Shown here: in pieces, positions 32,185 to 45,265 of the stretch
How positions within the stretch are numbered: the stretch's first letter is position 1
Layout of the letters: each line of letters begins with the position of its first letter
Source: Ceratothoa steindachneri
Lineage: Eukaryota; Arthropoda; Malacostraca; Isopoda; Cymothoidae
Direction of reading: 5' to 3'
Assembly: GCA_963969495.1 (NCBI GenBank)
Contig: OZ018317.1
Coordinates: forward strand, 226,840,099-226,904,098
DNA length: 64,000 nt
Translations under genes and position numbers: made by a program
Notes under the pieces: generated by a model
The model's database searches: none
What the model was told of the DNA's origin: nothing
What the model saw: only the letters and a program-made list of their open reading frames with translations

Positions 32185-33701
32185 CATAACATAACATAAC
32201 ATAACATAATTACACGGATGACAAAAGCCACAAGGGCCTATCAAAGGTCATCCGCCTCCGTCAAAACCCACCCACAAAAAGCACCATCACCCGGGGAAGA
32301 CAAAATCAAAGTCCCCCCACAATATAATATAACAGATGACAAAAGCCACAAGGGCTCATCATAGGTCATCCGAGTCAAACGGCCTCTTTTTTAAGGCACC
32401 CAAACTCCCAGGAAAACTACATCCAGAGGATTGCATCCAGAAACAAGGGTATCACCAATCAAGGCTTGTCAAGAACTAAATCATGCAGCTATAGATATAT
32501 ACAAACAATATTAATATATACAAAACTTAGGAACCATCACAACCTTCCCTTCCCATAAACTCATCCAACCTACTCTTAAATACATTTAGATTTGGACTAC
32601 CTACTACTCTCGGCGGCAATTTGTTCCAGAAGTCTACCACTCTATTGGTGAAAAAATATTTTCTTAAATCCAACCTATACCCTTGCTTTTTAATTTTCAA
32701 GTGGTGACCTCTAGTCCGATTTCCATCATCTAACTCAAAAAACTTGCTAACATCCAATTTATCTATCCCGGAAAAATTTTTAAAGAGCTCAATCATATCC
32801 CCTCTCACACACCTCCTTTCGAACGAGAACATATTTAATACCCTCAGTCTATCTATATATTCAAGGTGCCTCAGGGAAGGAATAATCTTTGTTGCCCTCC
32901 GTTGCACTGACTCGAGAAGGTTAATATCGTGTCTAAAATGTGGGGACCATGCCTGTATACAGTACTCTAGATGTGGCCTAACATAAGAGTTATAGAGTTT
33001 AAGAATAACCTCCTTACTTTTGTAACTGACATTTCTCTTAATAAAACCCAGCACTCTATTTGCCCTATTTCTTGCTTCAATACACTGCTTAGAAAACCTT
33101 AATGACTTATCTATTACTACTCCTAGATCTTTCTCATCCTCTACTGAGCTCAGCCAATGCCCATCCATTTCATAGTTAAATTCTCTATTATCTTTACCCA
33201 TGTTAATAACTGCACTTATCAAGGTTGAAAGTCATTTGCCACTTATGTGCCCAGGATAACAATTTATTTAAATCCCCCTGCACTTTAAAAATATCCTCAA
33301 TATCTTTAACTACAGCTGCTAATTTGGTATCATCCGCAAAAATTGACACTTTATTATTAACTGCCTCCCCAAGATCGTTTATATAGATGACAAATAATAA
33401 TGGACCGAGAACTGATCCCTGAGGAACCCCACTGATAACATCCCTCCACTCTGACTTTACACCATTTAGCACTACCCTTTGCTTCCTGTCTTTCAGCCAC
33501 TCAGCTATCCAATTTGAAACACCCCCACATATCCCAATCATTTTTAATTTATGAACTAGTCTGCTATGTGGTACCTTATCAAATGCTCTACTAAAATCTA
33601 AGTAAATTATATCTACATTCTCTCCCTTATCTACTTGATCTGTTACAAACTCCAGAAAGTCTAGTAAGTTAGTCAAACATGATCTACCTGATCATGCTGA
33701 G
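32185..33701 (-). mobile_element. CR1/L2-like LINE, 5'-truncated (copy B)
   Basis: The (TTATG)n tail at ~32186-32209 and the two 3'UTR hairpins (32215-32254 and ~32334-32371) are conserved with copy A. Confidence 0.85.
32527..33701 (-). pseudogene. CR1-like LINE RT (copy B)
   Basis: Two overlapping frames (33676-33203 with FADDTKL, and 33222-32527 with the C-terminus) share the same frameshift as copy A. Amino-acid differences include K14E in the second frame, C-to-I before QAW, KI-to-NF after FK and G-to-R before VVDFW. Such scattered missense changes fit two neutrally drifting copies. Confidence 0.88.
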
Positions 33702-34254
33702 CATCGCTGATTAACCCCTCCCTCTCTAGATGTTGGCAAATTAGGGGGAAAGAGGGGGGTGGGGTGGCTACTTACGATACAAGATGAGTAGTAGCATCAA
33801 GGAAGAGAATTAAGAAGTGAAACTCGGGAGTAGACGCCTTGGTCGTGACGGAAAGGAGATTGAGGAACGTTTTCAGGCCACATTGGGGTCCCACTGAGAG
33901 AAGAACCACCCAGAGACCACGCAAGACGTCACTTAAAGTCACTCTTAATAAAAAACGGCTTTTCGTCATTCTCAATTTAAAAGACAATAGGACAATTTGG
34001 AAATAATATATATTACCGGAATAATTACCCTCGATTTCCTGAAATTACTGCACCAATAGAAGTTAGATTCTGGTGAGGGAAATTCATTATAGAATCGTAT
34101 TTGACTCAAAAATATCTAAAAGATGAGCATTTTGAAGTCTTATGAAATTCTATAATTGGTTCACAGTGAACCAAAATAACATTCCAAGTAAAGAAAAATC
34201 AATAAGTGGTTTGAAGGGAGCAATGAAATATTAAACTTTAATTATTAATCAACT

Positions 34255-34418
34255 AAATAAAATTGTAGTATTGTCTCTTTCTTAACGAAATAAAATTGTA
34301 TTATTCTCTCTTTCTTAACGAAATAAAATTTTATTATTCTCACTTTCTTAACGGGTAAATTTGTATTATTCTTTCTTTCTTAACGAACAAAAATTGCAAT
34401 ATTATCTCTTTCTTAAGG
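34255..34418. repeat. ~33-bp minisatellite (copy B)
   Basis: Five units as in copy A. The first unit ends cttaacg here and cttaaag in A. Confidence 0.85.
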
Positions 34419-34596
34419 GTAAATTAAAGATTCAACGTTGGGCTGTTATCTGGTCGGCGGTGCTCACAGGCCTTCACCGGGCACAGGCGTTTTTCGGACT
34501 TACTGAAACTGTTACCTCCTTTACAGGGTAGCGGAATGTAGAAAGCCGGTGTACTTCGTCAAGAAGTTCCGAGCAGTCAAATTCTAAATATTTCAA

Positions 34597-35032
34597 GTGC
34601 TCCAAATGTATTATTCTCTTTTTAACTTCTCGTTGGGAAAAGTGAAAAAGATTTCACGTTTTTGTGGTCGCTTACTCTTTCCTATACCTCCAGTGGCGAC
34701 TTTCCTCTGAATCGGCGTTATTTCTTCAATGATGTCTGAGGGGTAGATAAGGAAAAGGTTTAAGTTAATGAAAGTGATGAAATGCGTGTTAGAGTTGATG
34801 CGTAGCCAATTTGATTGCTCCAAATGTATTATTCTCTTATTAATTCCCCGTTAGGAAAATTAAAAAGATCTCACGTTTTTGAGCATGCACACCCTTTCCT
34901 ATACCTCCTTTATCGAGAGGCAACATTCCTCTGAATTGGCATTGTTTCTTCAATGGTGTCTGGAAGTCAATAAGGAAAAAGCTTAAGTTCAAGTTTAAGT
35001 TAATGAAAGTGATGAAATGTGTTGTAGGTTTT
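34597..35032. repeat. Two ~215-bp tandem diverged repeats (copy B)
   Basis: Same pair as 12891-13326, followed by the T-rich motif stretch to ~35808. Confidence 0.8.
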
Positions 35033-35808
35033 TATAAGTGTGAAGTTCTTACCAAGGTTTTCTTGGTGTTGAGGGTATCACTAGCCTTTTTCTCTTTTTT
35101 AGTTTTAGTGTTTTATGTCTCTTCCCTCTATAGTTTTGATGAACACCCATAACGATCATGTTCTTCCATATGTTTAAATATTTTAATAACTCTTAAGTAG
35201 TTTCCTTCGTCGTGGCATTCAAGCCTTTCAAGTCATATTTTTCTAACTGGGTGTCTCTTCGTTTATTTATGTTTTTGTTGCCTATTTTATCGTTGGCCAA
35301 TTCGTCTCTTTTATTTAACCTTTTTATCTTTGTTTTTCCTTCATTCTCTATTTTATTTTATTTTAAATTTTAATTTGGGCTCTTTGCCTCTTTTTATGTA
35401 TGTTGTTTATTATTTGCACTATTTACTGCTGGGCATATAGCCTCTTTTATTAAAGTTTTTTATGTTTGTTGTTTGATTATACTTTTTCTTATTTTGAGTG
35501 TAAAATTTAAAATTGAACTTGGGCATTTTGCCCCTTTTTTATCTATGCTTTTATCTTTTGTTGTTTATTTATATTTTATTTACATTTAACTTCGGCACTT
35601 CGCCTCTTTTTATTAATTTTCATTAACTTCTTTTGTTTGTTTATCTCATTTCCTTTTTTGTGTCCTATTAACATGGGCACTTTGCCTCTTTTTAGTTATC
35701 TTTATTGTCTCTTGTTGTTTGTATTCACTTTCTCTTTATTATTAATTTATTTTGGGGTTTATATTCTTAGGTGTAGATCGTTCTTAATTCTTCCCTCGCA
35801 CAGTTTCT
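35033..35808. repeat. T-rich stretch with ggcactttgcctcttttt motifs (copy B)
   Basis: Same five motif copies as copy A. No gene seen. Confidence 0.6.
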
Positions 35809-36324
35809 TCAGCAGGGGACCATTGCTGTTCTTTCAACTTTGTGTTGTCTGTGTTGAGATATGTCGACATTATTGTTGATAAGTGGGAATATTTCTTCCT
35901 CCACCTTATTCCATGTCTTTCTACCAAGCCTCTGGAACTCCATATTTATTGGCTTGAGTCCCACTCTTTCGTGTAGAACTGTCTGCCTAATACGGTCGAT
36001 CCTTCTTGTGCCGTCAATAGGCAGTGTGGCTTTATTCTGCACCCTCTGCATCGTCCCGAGAGAGGTACAGCTGGCGATCTGCGTGATCACTGCTGTGTAT
36101 ACCAACACTGAGCGTACCAGGGCAGTATAGAGTTTCTTTTTGTTCGGCAAGTTGAGGCTTCGGAATTTGTAAAGTTTCTTCAGCTCTATTTGTGATAGGG
36201 AGACTCTATGAACTATAAATGATATAAGTAGGTAGGTGTGGGTAGGGGAAAAAACAAGGGTGTGGGGGCAGATAGCTGAAAATAGACAAGTGGTGAAAAG
36301 AGAAAGAAGTGTAGTAGGGTGCAA
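35809..36324 (-). pseudogene. LINE RT C-terminal fragment (copy B)
   Basis: No residue difference from 14103-14618 in copy A that I can see. Confidence 0.6.
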
Positions 36325-36486
36325 AGAGATGCTAAGTGCCTGGTGATCAGGCCTATCGCTTTTAAATATTTTCTTGTTTTTTTTGTTTCCTTTGTTGTCT
36401 TTGGGATAGTTGATATTATTATGGCGCTCAAGCCATTTTTCTTCAATAAAATAATGTTCTTGGATATGAAATGCGCATTTGCTGTT

Positions 36487-37956
36487 TGTCGTAGAATGAC
36501 TCCCGACGATACCATATATATAACACTATTCGTTGAGGGAACTTCCTTAATTATCTTTAGAGTGCGTTTTACTGTCTTGGCGGCCGATATTATGTATCTT
36601 CAAAAATGCTTAAGAAGTGGAACTGAGCTCAAGGATAATAATATTGCTATCATTAATAAAATAGAGTTTTATTAATAATAACTATAAACAATACAAAAAA
36701 AACGGAAAATATTGACATAAACAGAATGGAAAGGGTCGTGGAGACTCGGGCTAATCCAAGGATTTAAGGGATTAAAAAAAGGTAAAACAAATATAGAGTT
36801 AAAGAGATAGGATGGTTCGATAAACAATTTAAAGGAAAGGATAGAATTGACAAAAGGGATCAATACTCAAAGGTGAAGTTTGGCTTACGTAACTTTGGCA
36901 CTAGTGGTGCAGTGGAAGGTGGCGCAAAGGAGTTTCGGTCCGCTGGCGAGATCCAGCCGAAAGGGGGGGGATAAAAGGATCCTGACGAGGCGTCTTGGGA
37001 AGGAGAACCGTTTCTCGACGAACGGCCGGAAGAACAATGGCTGTTCTAGGTTGTTCTCTTCTGAACAAAGGGGGGATGAGAACCGTCTCTTGTCTACGGG
37101 CTCAAGAACAATGGCTGTTCTAATGTTGTTCTCCTTTGAACAACAGGGGGGGTGAGAACCGTTTCTTGGCGAAGGGCTCAAAACGAACAATGGCTGTTCT
37201 AGGTTGTTCTCTTCTGAACAAAGGGGGGGATGAGAACCGTCTCTTGTCTACGGGCTCAAGAACAATGGCTGTTCTAATGTTGTTCTCCTCTGAACAACAG
37301 GGGGGGGGGGGGGGTGAGAACCGTTTCTTGGCGAAGGGCTCAAAACGAACAATGGCTGTTCTAATGCTGTTCTCCTTGAACAACAGGGGGGGATGAGAAC
37401 CGTTTCTTGGCGAAGGGCTCAAAACGAACAATGGCTGTTCTAATGCTGTTCTCCTTTGAACAACAGGGGGGGAAGCCTTGGGGACTTGGCGTCGGAAAGG
37501 CTCGAACCTTTGGCACTCAAGGAATATTGTCCTCCTTCTGGACAAGTGATGGTGAATCTCGAGGTCGAGGTCCCTTGGCGCACAAAGGGAGAGAGGGTCG
37601 TGGTGATGTTTCGCGACGAAAATCTGGATCTCCAATCTGATCTTAGTGGAAAAGTTTCCATATAAATAGCCAGGACATCTCCTTGGCGTGGGGGAAAATG
37701 GAGTGAAAGCTTGGAGGGAACGCACAGCCGGGCCGGAGAACAATGCCTTATCTGCTCATAAGCCCAACTCGATCTGGCGAGGTCGGCGTATGGGGGCGAA
37801 TGGGGGGACGATAACCTCCTTGTTTAAACATTGACATCCGGTAGCTGTGATAAGACTCCAAGCCTCGAATCGAAGATGCACGTGGGCAGCATCGTGGTTT
37901 TAAATAATACGGGATAGGAGTTGAAATTAAACGCAGCTTCAACTCGTTCTATTACA
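36487..37956 (-). repeat. E2-B 3' LTR (left)
   Basis: It shares the left-LTR variants of copy A and adds its own cluster of changes around 36560-36610 (gttttactgtcttgg and cttcaaaaatgc), which no other LTR here has. Confidence 0.9.
37003..37472. repeat. LTR minisatellite, six units (E2-B left)
   Basis: Same six units; the fourth-to-fifth G run is expanded to about 15 G. Confidence 0.9.
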
Positions 37957-37968
37957 CCCCTCCATTCC
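37957..37968 (-). other. E2-B polypurine tract
   Basis: GGAATGGAGGGG next to the 3' LTR, as in copy A. Confidence 0.8.
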
Positions 37969-38379
37969 AGGGGAAGTTGTCACTTTGAAAAAAAGAGAGA
38001 AGGGACAACGATAGAGCTCCGTTGTGGGGAACTCGTTTTCTTGTACCAACCGTACCTTCCTACACCTAACTAGTATTACCTCAATACATATGATTATTTT
38101 GATCTTTAGATTACAGGGGAAAATAACCTTTAATACAACTTAATCAGAGAAAAAAAAAGGGCATGGAACAATGAAATGATATAAACTTAGGACATACGGG
38201 ACAAAATAATTTATACGTAAATTAATAAGAACAAATATATATACATACAAAAAATTAGACATTGAGCGTTACAAAATTCAGACATATACATTAATTAATA
38301 ATATTACAAAAGAATCTTAAATTAAGTCGTACAAGACGGTATATACCTACATGGAGATACTAATCCTATGAATACAATT

Positions 38380-38785
38380 ATTCTACGCTATTCAGTAACG
38401 CATTCCTACTGAGTGCGTCAGCGACCTGGTTATCGGAACCTTTTATCTAATTTATTTTAAACTGATACTCTTGCAAGAGTAAACTCCAGGGCATGATGCG
38501 GCCGTTTGAGTATCTCACATTCCTGATATAGGCTAACGGACGGTGGACGGTTCCTATTTGAAATTCTTTACATATCAAGTACAGCTTGAATTTGTCTATG
38601 ACCCAGATAATTGATAGAGCTTTCTTTTCTCTAGTGGCATATCTCTTTTCGCGTGGTAATAATTGACGACTAGCATATGCAACTGGATGACTCGTTCCGT
38701 CATCCACGTATTGAAGGAGTACACCTCCAATGCCCTCGTTGATCACGTCGGTCTTAACCCCAAAAGATTTTTCCGGGCTGGGCAA
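38380..38785 (-). pseudogene. E2-B RNase H remnant
   Basis: The 112 codons from 38785 match copy A residue for residue, with the same stop at 38447 and the same in-frame ADALSRN continuation. Confidence 0.8.
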
Positions 38786-40629
38786 CTTAAAATGGGGGCA
38801 GAAATGAACTTACTTTTGAGCTGATTAAAATGGGAAACAGCGACATCATTCCAACGTAAACAATCGGGGAAATTCTTTTCCTGAAGGGGGCATAGGGGGG
38901 CCAAAATTGCAGCGAAATTCGGAACAAATCGCTGATAGGGAGAAGCTGATTCTAGGAACGATCTTAATGGCTTCTTTGTAATTGGGAGGGGCATGTGGGC
39001 GATTGCCTTAATCTTGTTCTCATGGGGACCTAACTTACTTCGTCCTATTTTGAAACCCAAATATTTGATGGTTTCGTGAGCAAAATGGCATTTGCTGGGG
39101 CCAATGGTTAGGGCATTTTCACGCAGTTGCTCGAAAAGAACTAATAGGGCGGGTAAATGGTGACTCCATTTAATTAGTTCTTGTAGCTGACTCTTCTGAC
39201 GTGGTGTCAGCTGCGCGTCACTATCCAGGTTAGAGAGTTCCAAAGACTTGCCTAGTAGGGAAGTAGGAGGGTAATCAGCATCAGGTTGGATGCACACTGT
39301 CTGGATTACCTTAAGGGACTCCGCGGGGTAATCTTCTTCAAGCGCCGATGTTTCGTCCAGTTCTACGAAGGTATCTCCATGGGCACGTTGGGGGTTCTTT
39401 TTTTCTTGGGGTCCACGGACAGTCTCCGTGTCCTTGTCTTGGGCCTTATCACCTAAGGGTGTTAGTGATTCACACTCCTCATTTTCCGTCCTAAAGTCCT
39501 GGTTAGGGGTCTCCGAGAAATCGGACGGTATCGGGGTTCTGATGGGGACGGGCCCCTGGGCTTCTTTCTTATCTCGGCCTCGAGGAAGGGCGGCCTGAAA
39601 CACAGGGTCGAAACTTACTTGGGGGCTCTGTCCTATAAGTACGGAACAGAATTGTATGGGTGCTACAATGACTTCAGCCCAGCCATTATAATATTGACAC
39701 TGCAGGTAACATCTAGCGACGGGGAATCGGTTCGCCCGCCCAAGGTGGTCATGTACCACCGCAAATTTTTCGTGGTCAGAGGCCACTGGGAGGAGTTCGT
39801 CGGACACGATGAAACACGTACATCCTGTGTCCCTGACGAGAGTCGATACTCGGCAGCTGTCCACGCTGCCCTCCTCATATTTCAAAGTTCCCGATGAACT
39901 TTTACCAAAAACAAAATTTACCTGGTGGCCTGACGGAGGGGGAGAAGTTTCTGCTTGGGTCTGCACCACCGGGGGAGCCGGGGTTGCATTAATCTGGTGA
40001 ACTTGGTGGGCTGGTCCGCTTTTAAGCCTAGAATTTTGGGGGCAATTCCAGCTCATGTGGTTTTCTACACCACAGGTGAAGCATATTATTGGTCGCTTCG
40101 GGAAGAGAGATGGAGGAGAAGTCTTAACGGGAGGTTTGGAGTCCCGATGTTGGTTTTGGGGAAAGAAGTTTTGGGGTTTTACGGGGCTCGGAAACTTTGT
40201 CAGCTTTCCTGGGAAGGGGCACGAATCCGTCCTTCTTTCTTCTCGTTGGATTTCTTTTTCTCGTTCTTCTCGTTGTATTTTTCCTTCTCGTTCTTCTCGT
40301 TGGATTACTCTTCCCCGTTCCTCTCTTTCTCTTTCTTTTTCTACCTTTATTCTTTGAACTTCTGCTTTAATCCGAGCTAATTCAATCTGAAGCTCAGCTT
40401 GTCTTATCCGTTCCTCTCTTTCTCTTTCTTTTTCTTGTTCCTCTTGTCGGATTACTCTTTCTTTTTCTTCTCGTTGCTCTTGTCGGATTACTCTTTCTTT
40501 TTCTTCCTCTTTTCTTTGCTCCTCTTGAATGTACTCAATTAGTTCTTTTCCGGAGAGTCCCAAGGATTCTCCTTGCGCTTTAAAGATTTCAAACTGAGTC
40601 ATCTTTGCACTTGGGGGCGCACTAGTCAA
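38743..40629 (-). CDS. E2-B Gag-PR-RT remnant ORF, 628 codons
   Basis: Same length and deletions as E2-A, open in both copies. Only a few residue differences are visible (for example EQREEK for EQLEEK in the coiled coil, ASDHEK for ASNHEK after the protease motif, and LELSN for LEPSN before the RT thumb). Confidence 0.8.
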   Translation of the reverse strand: MTSAPPSAKMTQFEIFKAQGESLGLSGKELIEYIQEEQRKEEEKERVIRQEQREEKERVIRQEEQEKEREREERIRQAELQIELARIKAEVQRIKVEKEREREERGRVIQREEREGKIQREEREKEIQREERRTDSCPFPGKLTKFPSPVKPQNFFPQNQHRDSKPPVKTSPPSLFPKRPIICFTCGVENHMSWNCPQNSRLKSGPAHQVHQINATPAPPVVQTQAETSPPPSGHQVNFVFGKSSSGTLKYEEGSVDSCRVSTLVRDTGCTCFIVSDELLPVASDHEKFAVVHDHLGRANRFPVARCYLQCQYYNGWAEVIVAPIQFCSVLIGQSPQVSFDPVFQAALPRGRDKKEAQGPVPIRTPIPSDFSETPNQDFRTENEECESLTPLGDKAQDKDTETVRGPQEKKNPQRAHGDTFVELDETSALEEDYPAESLKVIQTVCIQPDADYPPTSLLGKSLELSNLDSDAQLTPRQKSQLQELIKWSHHLPALLVLFEQLRENALTIGPSKCHFAHETIKYLGFKIGRSKLGPHENKIKAIAHMPLPITKKPLRSFLESASPYQRFVPNFAAILAPLCPLQEKNFPDCLRWNDVAVSHFNQLKSKFISAPILSCPARKNLLGLRPT

Positions 40630-40966
40630 CCAACTAAAATTCCTTGCAACAAGAATTATGCCTCTATAGAATTAGCCTACCTAAATATGGGCACTGACCT
40701 ATTCGTACTTGGTTTCTTACTCTAAATAACCACTGACTAAAATCACAAAAAACACAAACAAATTATTATCACAGTTCCTTGAGCTACTCCAGTTTCTTAA
40801 GTTTAAAAAAAAAGGGATGGCAATCGTTAAAACGAAAGGGAACTACTATATTCTATTATTATAACGAATAACACTATGCTTTACTCGACTGAGACCAGTG
40901 TTTGCAAAGATATAGCGTTAAACCTTACACACCTGATACCAAATTTAAATAGTATATATATATATA

Positions 40967-42432
40967 TGTCGTAGAATGACTCCCGACGATAACATATATA
41001 TAACACTATTCGTTGAGGGAACTTCCTTAATTATCTTTAGAGTGCGTTTACTGTCTGGCGGCCGATATTATGTATCATCGATATGCTTAAGAAGTGGAAC
41101 TGAGCTCAAGGATAATAATATTGCTATCATTAATAAAATAGAGTTTTATTAATAATAACTATAAACAATACAAAAAAAACGGAAAATATTGACATAAACA
41201 GAATGGAAAGGGTCGTGGAGACTCGGGCTAATCCAAGGATTTAAGGGATTAAAAAAAGGTAAAACAAATATAGAGTTAAAGAGATGGGATGGTTCGATAA
41301 ACAATTTAAAGCACAGGATAGAATTGACAAAAGGGATCAATACTCAAAGGGGAAGTTTGGCTTACGTAACTTTGGCACTAGTGGTGCAGTGGAATGTGGC
41401 GCAAAGGAGTTTCGGTCCGCTGGCGAGCTCCAGCCGAAAAGAGGGGGGGATAAAAGGATCCTGACGAGGCGTCTTGGGAAGGAGAACCGTTTCTCGACGA
41501 ACGGCCGGAAGAACAATGGCTGTTCTAGGTTGTTCTCTTCTGAACAAAGGGGGGATGAGAACCGTCTCTTGTCTACGGGCTCAAGAACAATGGCTGTTCT
41601 AATGTTGTTCTCCTTTGAACAACAGGGGGGGTGAGAACCGTTTCTTGGCGAAGGGCTCAAAACGAACAATGGCTGTTCTAGGTTGTTCTCTTCTGAACAA
41701 AGGGGGGGATGAGAACCGTCTCTTGTCTACGGGCTCAAGAACAATGGCTGTTCTAATGTTGTTCTCCTCTGAACAACAGGGGGGGGGGGGTGAGAACTGT
41801 TTCTTGGCGAAGGGCTCAAAACGAACAATGGCTGTTCTAATGCTGTTCTCCTTGAACAACAGGGGGGGATGAGAACCGTTTCTTGGCGAAGGGCTCAAAA
41901 CGAACAATGGCTGTTCTAATGCTGTTCTCCTTTGAACAACAGGGGGGGAAGCCTTGGGGACTTGGCGTCGGAAAGGCTCGAACCTTTGGCACTCAAGGAA
42001 TATTGTCCTCCTTCTGGACAAGTGATGGTGAATCTCGAGGTCGAGGTCCCTTGGCGCACAAAGGGAGAGAGGGTCGTGGTGATGTTTCGCGACGAAAATC
42101 TGGATCTCCAATCTGATCTTAGTTGAAAAGTTTCCATATAAATAGCCAGGACATCTCCTTGGCGTGGGGGAAAATGGAGTGAAAGCTTGGAGGGAACGCA
42201 CAGCCGGGCCGGAGAACAATGCCTTATCTGCTCATAAGCCCAACTCGATCTGGCGAGGTCGGCGTATGGGGGCGAATGGGGGGACGATAACCTCCTTGTT
42301 TAAACATTGACATCCGGTAGCTGTGATAAGACTCCAAGCCTCGAATCGAAGATGCACGTGGGCAGCATCGTGGTTTTAAATAATACGGGATAGGAGTTGA
42401 AATTAAACGCAGCTTCAACTCGTTCTATTACA
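40967..42432 (-). repeat. E2-B 5' LTR (right)
   Basis: 1466 bp with right-LTR diagnostic variants. The (TA)n between it and the primer site is shorter than in copy A. Confidence 0.9.
41482..41948. repeat. LTR minisatellite, six units (E2-B right)
   Basis: Same array; one unit has gagaactgt for gagaaccgt. Confidence 0.9.
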
Positions 42433-42669
42433 CTGTTTTAGTAATAAATTGCTTTAATCACTTTTAGTATTATGCTTAGTGTTTTTTTTTTGTATATCTT
42501 GTAGTCAGTGTAAATCAGGTCTTTTGTTTTTTCTTTGATGTCTTCGTTATAGTTGGGTCTTCATCCATGAATTTGCTATCGATATTTGGTTAATTTTTGT
42601 AGAAGTTGGTGAGGTTGGTAATTAGGTTATCTTTTCTTGGTTTGGGTAAAAAAGATTCTTATTCTCATA

Positions 42670-44646
42670 CATAGAACGGCACTACTGCTATTCCAGCTAA
42701 AAGCCCAACGGAGCTCAGAAATCTGGCGCGACTTATACCTCTTCTGTTCTGGTTAATCATTTGGACGATATCATCTTTCAATTCTCGATTAACCAGTTCC
42801 TGCATATTCTTTCCTTGTCCGTTCTTCTATGACAACTTGAATGGGACTTAACCCAGCTTCCCGGTGCAGCTCTTCCTGGTGTCTTTTTTCTCGCCTTAGT
42901 GTACCTGTAATTAGCCGAACACATTTGTTCTGCACCACTTTTAGTTTCCTCCTTTGTATCTTTGAGACACACGAGAGGGCGAAAGCGGGGTATAGCAGCC
43001 TCGATTTACAAGTGCATTGCAGATCATTTTCTTATTGCTTTCATGGAGATTTCTGAACATGTTTTAGTGTTCTGACTGCAGCTGTGGCCTTGATAGGAAG
43101 ACTCTGTGGTTTATGTGGGTCTTATATCCTGATTTAGTGAGTCGTAAGCTCAGGACCTTTCCCTCGTTAGAGTACGGGTAGTGTTCTTCTTCTTCAAGGA
43201 TGTCGTCTACTTTTCGACGGTTCATTGGAATTCCTCAGAATTTCTGGCGAGTCATATTAATTTTCCACCTTTTTTTCAAATCTGTTGATTTTTTCGAGCT
43301 CCGCATCTGTCACCCTTACTTGAAATCCAGCGTTCCTAATGGGACTTAGGACAATTTGTGTAATGTCATCTGCAATCTGCAGATACATCGTATCGTCCCA
43401 CATTGTGACATGGAGGTCATATGTGTACACGAGGTACAGCAACGGACTCAGACAGCTGCCTTGTGGAACATCCGCCTCAAGTTCAAATTCGGGTCCTGTA
43501 CGGCCCCCGATCGAAATTTGGCCTTCCCTTTCCATTATATAGTCACAGAGGACTCTTTAAACGATTGGGTTTAGCCGAAGCTTCAAGATCTTGTATTGTA
43601 GACCCTTCAGCGAAACCTTATCGAAGGCATTTTGAAAATCTCGCACTACAATATCTACGTATTTCCGGTCAGCTTTCTGCTTGCGAGTATTTCCGTTAGG
43701 AGGTCGAGGGCCATTTCTCTTACCTGTCTTCTACGGAACCAGTGCTGTTGAGGGTTATGAGAGCCTTGCTTGTCTAAGTTGTCTTGTAGCCGGTCAGCCA
43801 GGAGCTTCTCGTAGATATTCGCTACAAACTCAAGCAGAGAGATTGGTATGTAATTGACCAGTTGTTCAGGGGGTTTACCTCCCTTAGGTATAAATGTTAT
43901 TTTAGAAATCTATAAGCCGAGAGGTCAGCTGGGGCGAATAAACTGGTTTATCACTTGTATCGTCCCTAGTTGGCCGAGGCGTAGTATTTTTTCGGAGAGT
44001 GACTGGGAGCTGGATCGGCTCAAGTGAGATTGTGGTGAGGATTGCTATGTGATCACTATGGTCTGTTTGACCTGGCTGACTATGGTCGTTCAGGAAGAAG
44101 CCTTCACTTGCTAAGATTATGCCAGGTTTCGTGGCTGAGGTGAAAGTGATATGGGTCTGAAAATCCGGCCCTATTCTTTGGATGTTTTTTTCTACCATAA
44201 TCAATTCCAACTTTCGGCATCTTTAGTTGGTTCTACCATACTCCGTTGCACGTTATCTGGCATTATTAAAGTTGCTCCCTAAGTTTACCATTTTGCGATG
44301 CCCATACAGCGTGTAGAAGTTGTTTATGGGTAGATAGGCTCGAGAAGGGGGTTGCTAAGCCTTGGCTATCACGAGCTTTCTTACCAATGTGTGGAGTTCA
44401 ACGGCCACAAAGGATTCGTCCAGTTCTGGAAGGAGATTGAACGAGATATTTCCCTTCAGCAAACCTTTCCTGTGAATGATTCTTCATGACCACTCTGTAG
44501 CCGGTATTTTAATTTTACCAGATGTAGTGTCAATACCGTGCTCTGTTATTAATATGATGTCGGGGTCCAGCACATGAAATATGTTTCCATATGTCGTTGC
44601 TTTTCTCTCTCATCCGTCAACGTTGAGTGTCAGGATCCTCATTTTG
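42670..44646 (-). pseudogene. L-C endonuclease-RT remnant (copy B)
   Basis: Same order of endonuclease (SDHIAILTTISLEP near 44040), RT (VPQGSCLSPLL, ADDITQ, 43535-43257) and C-terminus, with the same internal stops as copy A plus a few private substitutions (for example MWDD for IWDD before the catalytic motif). Confidence 0.8.
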
Positions 44647-44745
44647 TTGCTTACTTCTCTCCATATTTTTCTTTTACTGTTTCTGGGTTGTGTTTTTTTC
44701 TTCCCGTTCCTCTTCTTCCTAAATTCGTCCTTTGACACCTGTTCT

Positions 44746-45060
44746 CATGTATCATCAAGTACAATGACGATTTGGCGGAGGAATGCTTCTTCTACTGCTT
44801 CCGTGTCTATGCCAGCATCGAATTCCCACTTATATCTTTTAATTTAATGCATTGCAAGATTTTCCTGTGCACAGAATCCTAGTGAAAGGGAAACTGTTCG
44901 CACGCGTAAATATAGAGATTGATTATATCTGCGTCCAGCCTTTTGTTTTTGCCTATCTTTCCCTTGGATTTTTTTGTGTGAGGAACGATTTTTTAATCCG
45001 ATGACTCCGAGGAGTCCGATGTAGCCTTCTCTGGGCCATTGTGGTCTCGGTGAAGACTAC
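44746..45060 (-). pseudogene. L-C ORF1 remnant (single copy)
   Basis: Short frames on the minus strand (LDADIINLYIYACEQFPFH, then EFDAGIDTEAVEEAF) directly precede the ORF1 end shared by both copies. No family domain is recognised; assignment rests on position and continuity. Confidence 0.4.
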
Positions 45061-45265
45061 TTTAAATACATGCGAATATTACATTTAAATTAAGAAACAA
45101 AATTAGAACTTTGTGTAAAAGGTAGTGGAACAACAACACACACAAAAAACACTATATTAAATAAGTATCTACATGGATCATAAATATATGTACAGAGTTA
45201 AAAGAAGAAAAATAATATATACATGATTAGCTGACGGGTTTACAGGTGACCTATAATTTACTGGA

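Larger units (their letters stand above)
36487..42432 (-). mobile_element. E2-B: second copy of the non-autonomous Gmr1-like element
   Basis: Flanked by CTGTT at 36482-36486 and 42433-42437. Same LTRs, primer site, purine tract and internally deleted ORF as E2-A. Confidence 0.92.
42438..45060 (-). mobile_element. L-C LINE (copy B), continuing past the duplication end
   Basis: Endonuclease-RT remnants as in copy A (42670-44646). Beyond 44745 the minus strand still reads LINE-like protein (EFDAGIDTEAVEEAFLRQIV), separated from EQVSKDEF by one stop, which indicates ORF1. The LINE therefore spans the copy B end, and the duplication breakpoint lies inside it. The 5' limit is uncertain. Confidence 0.75.
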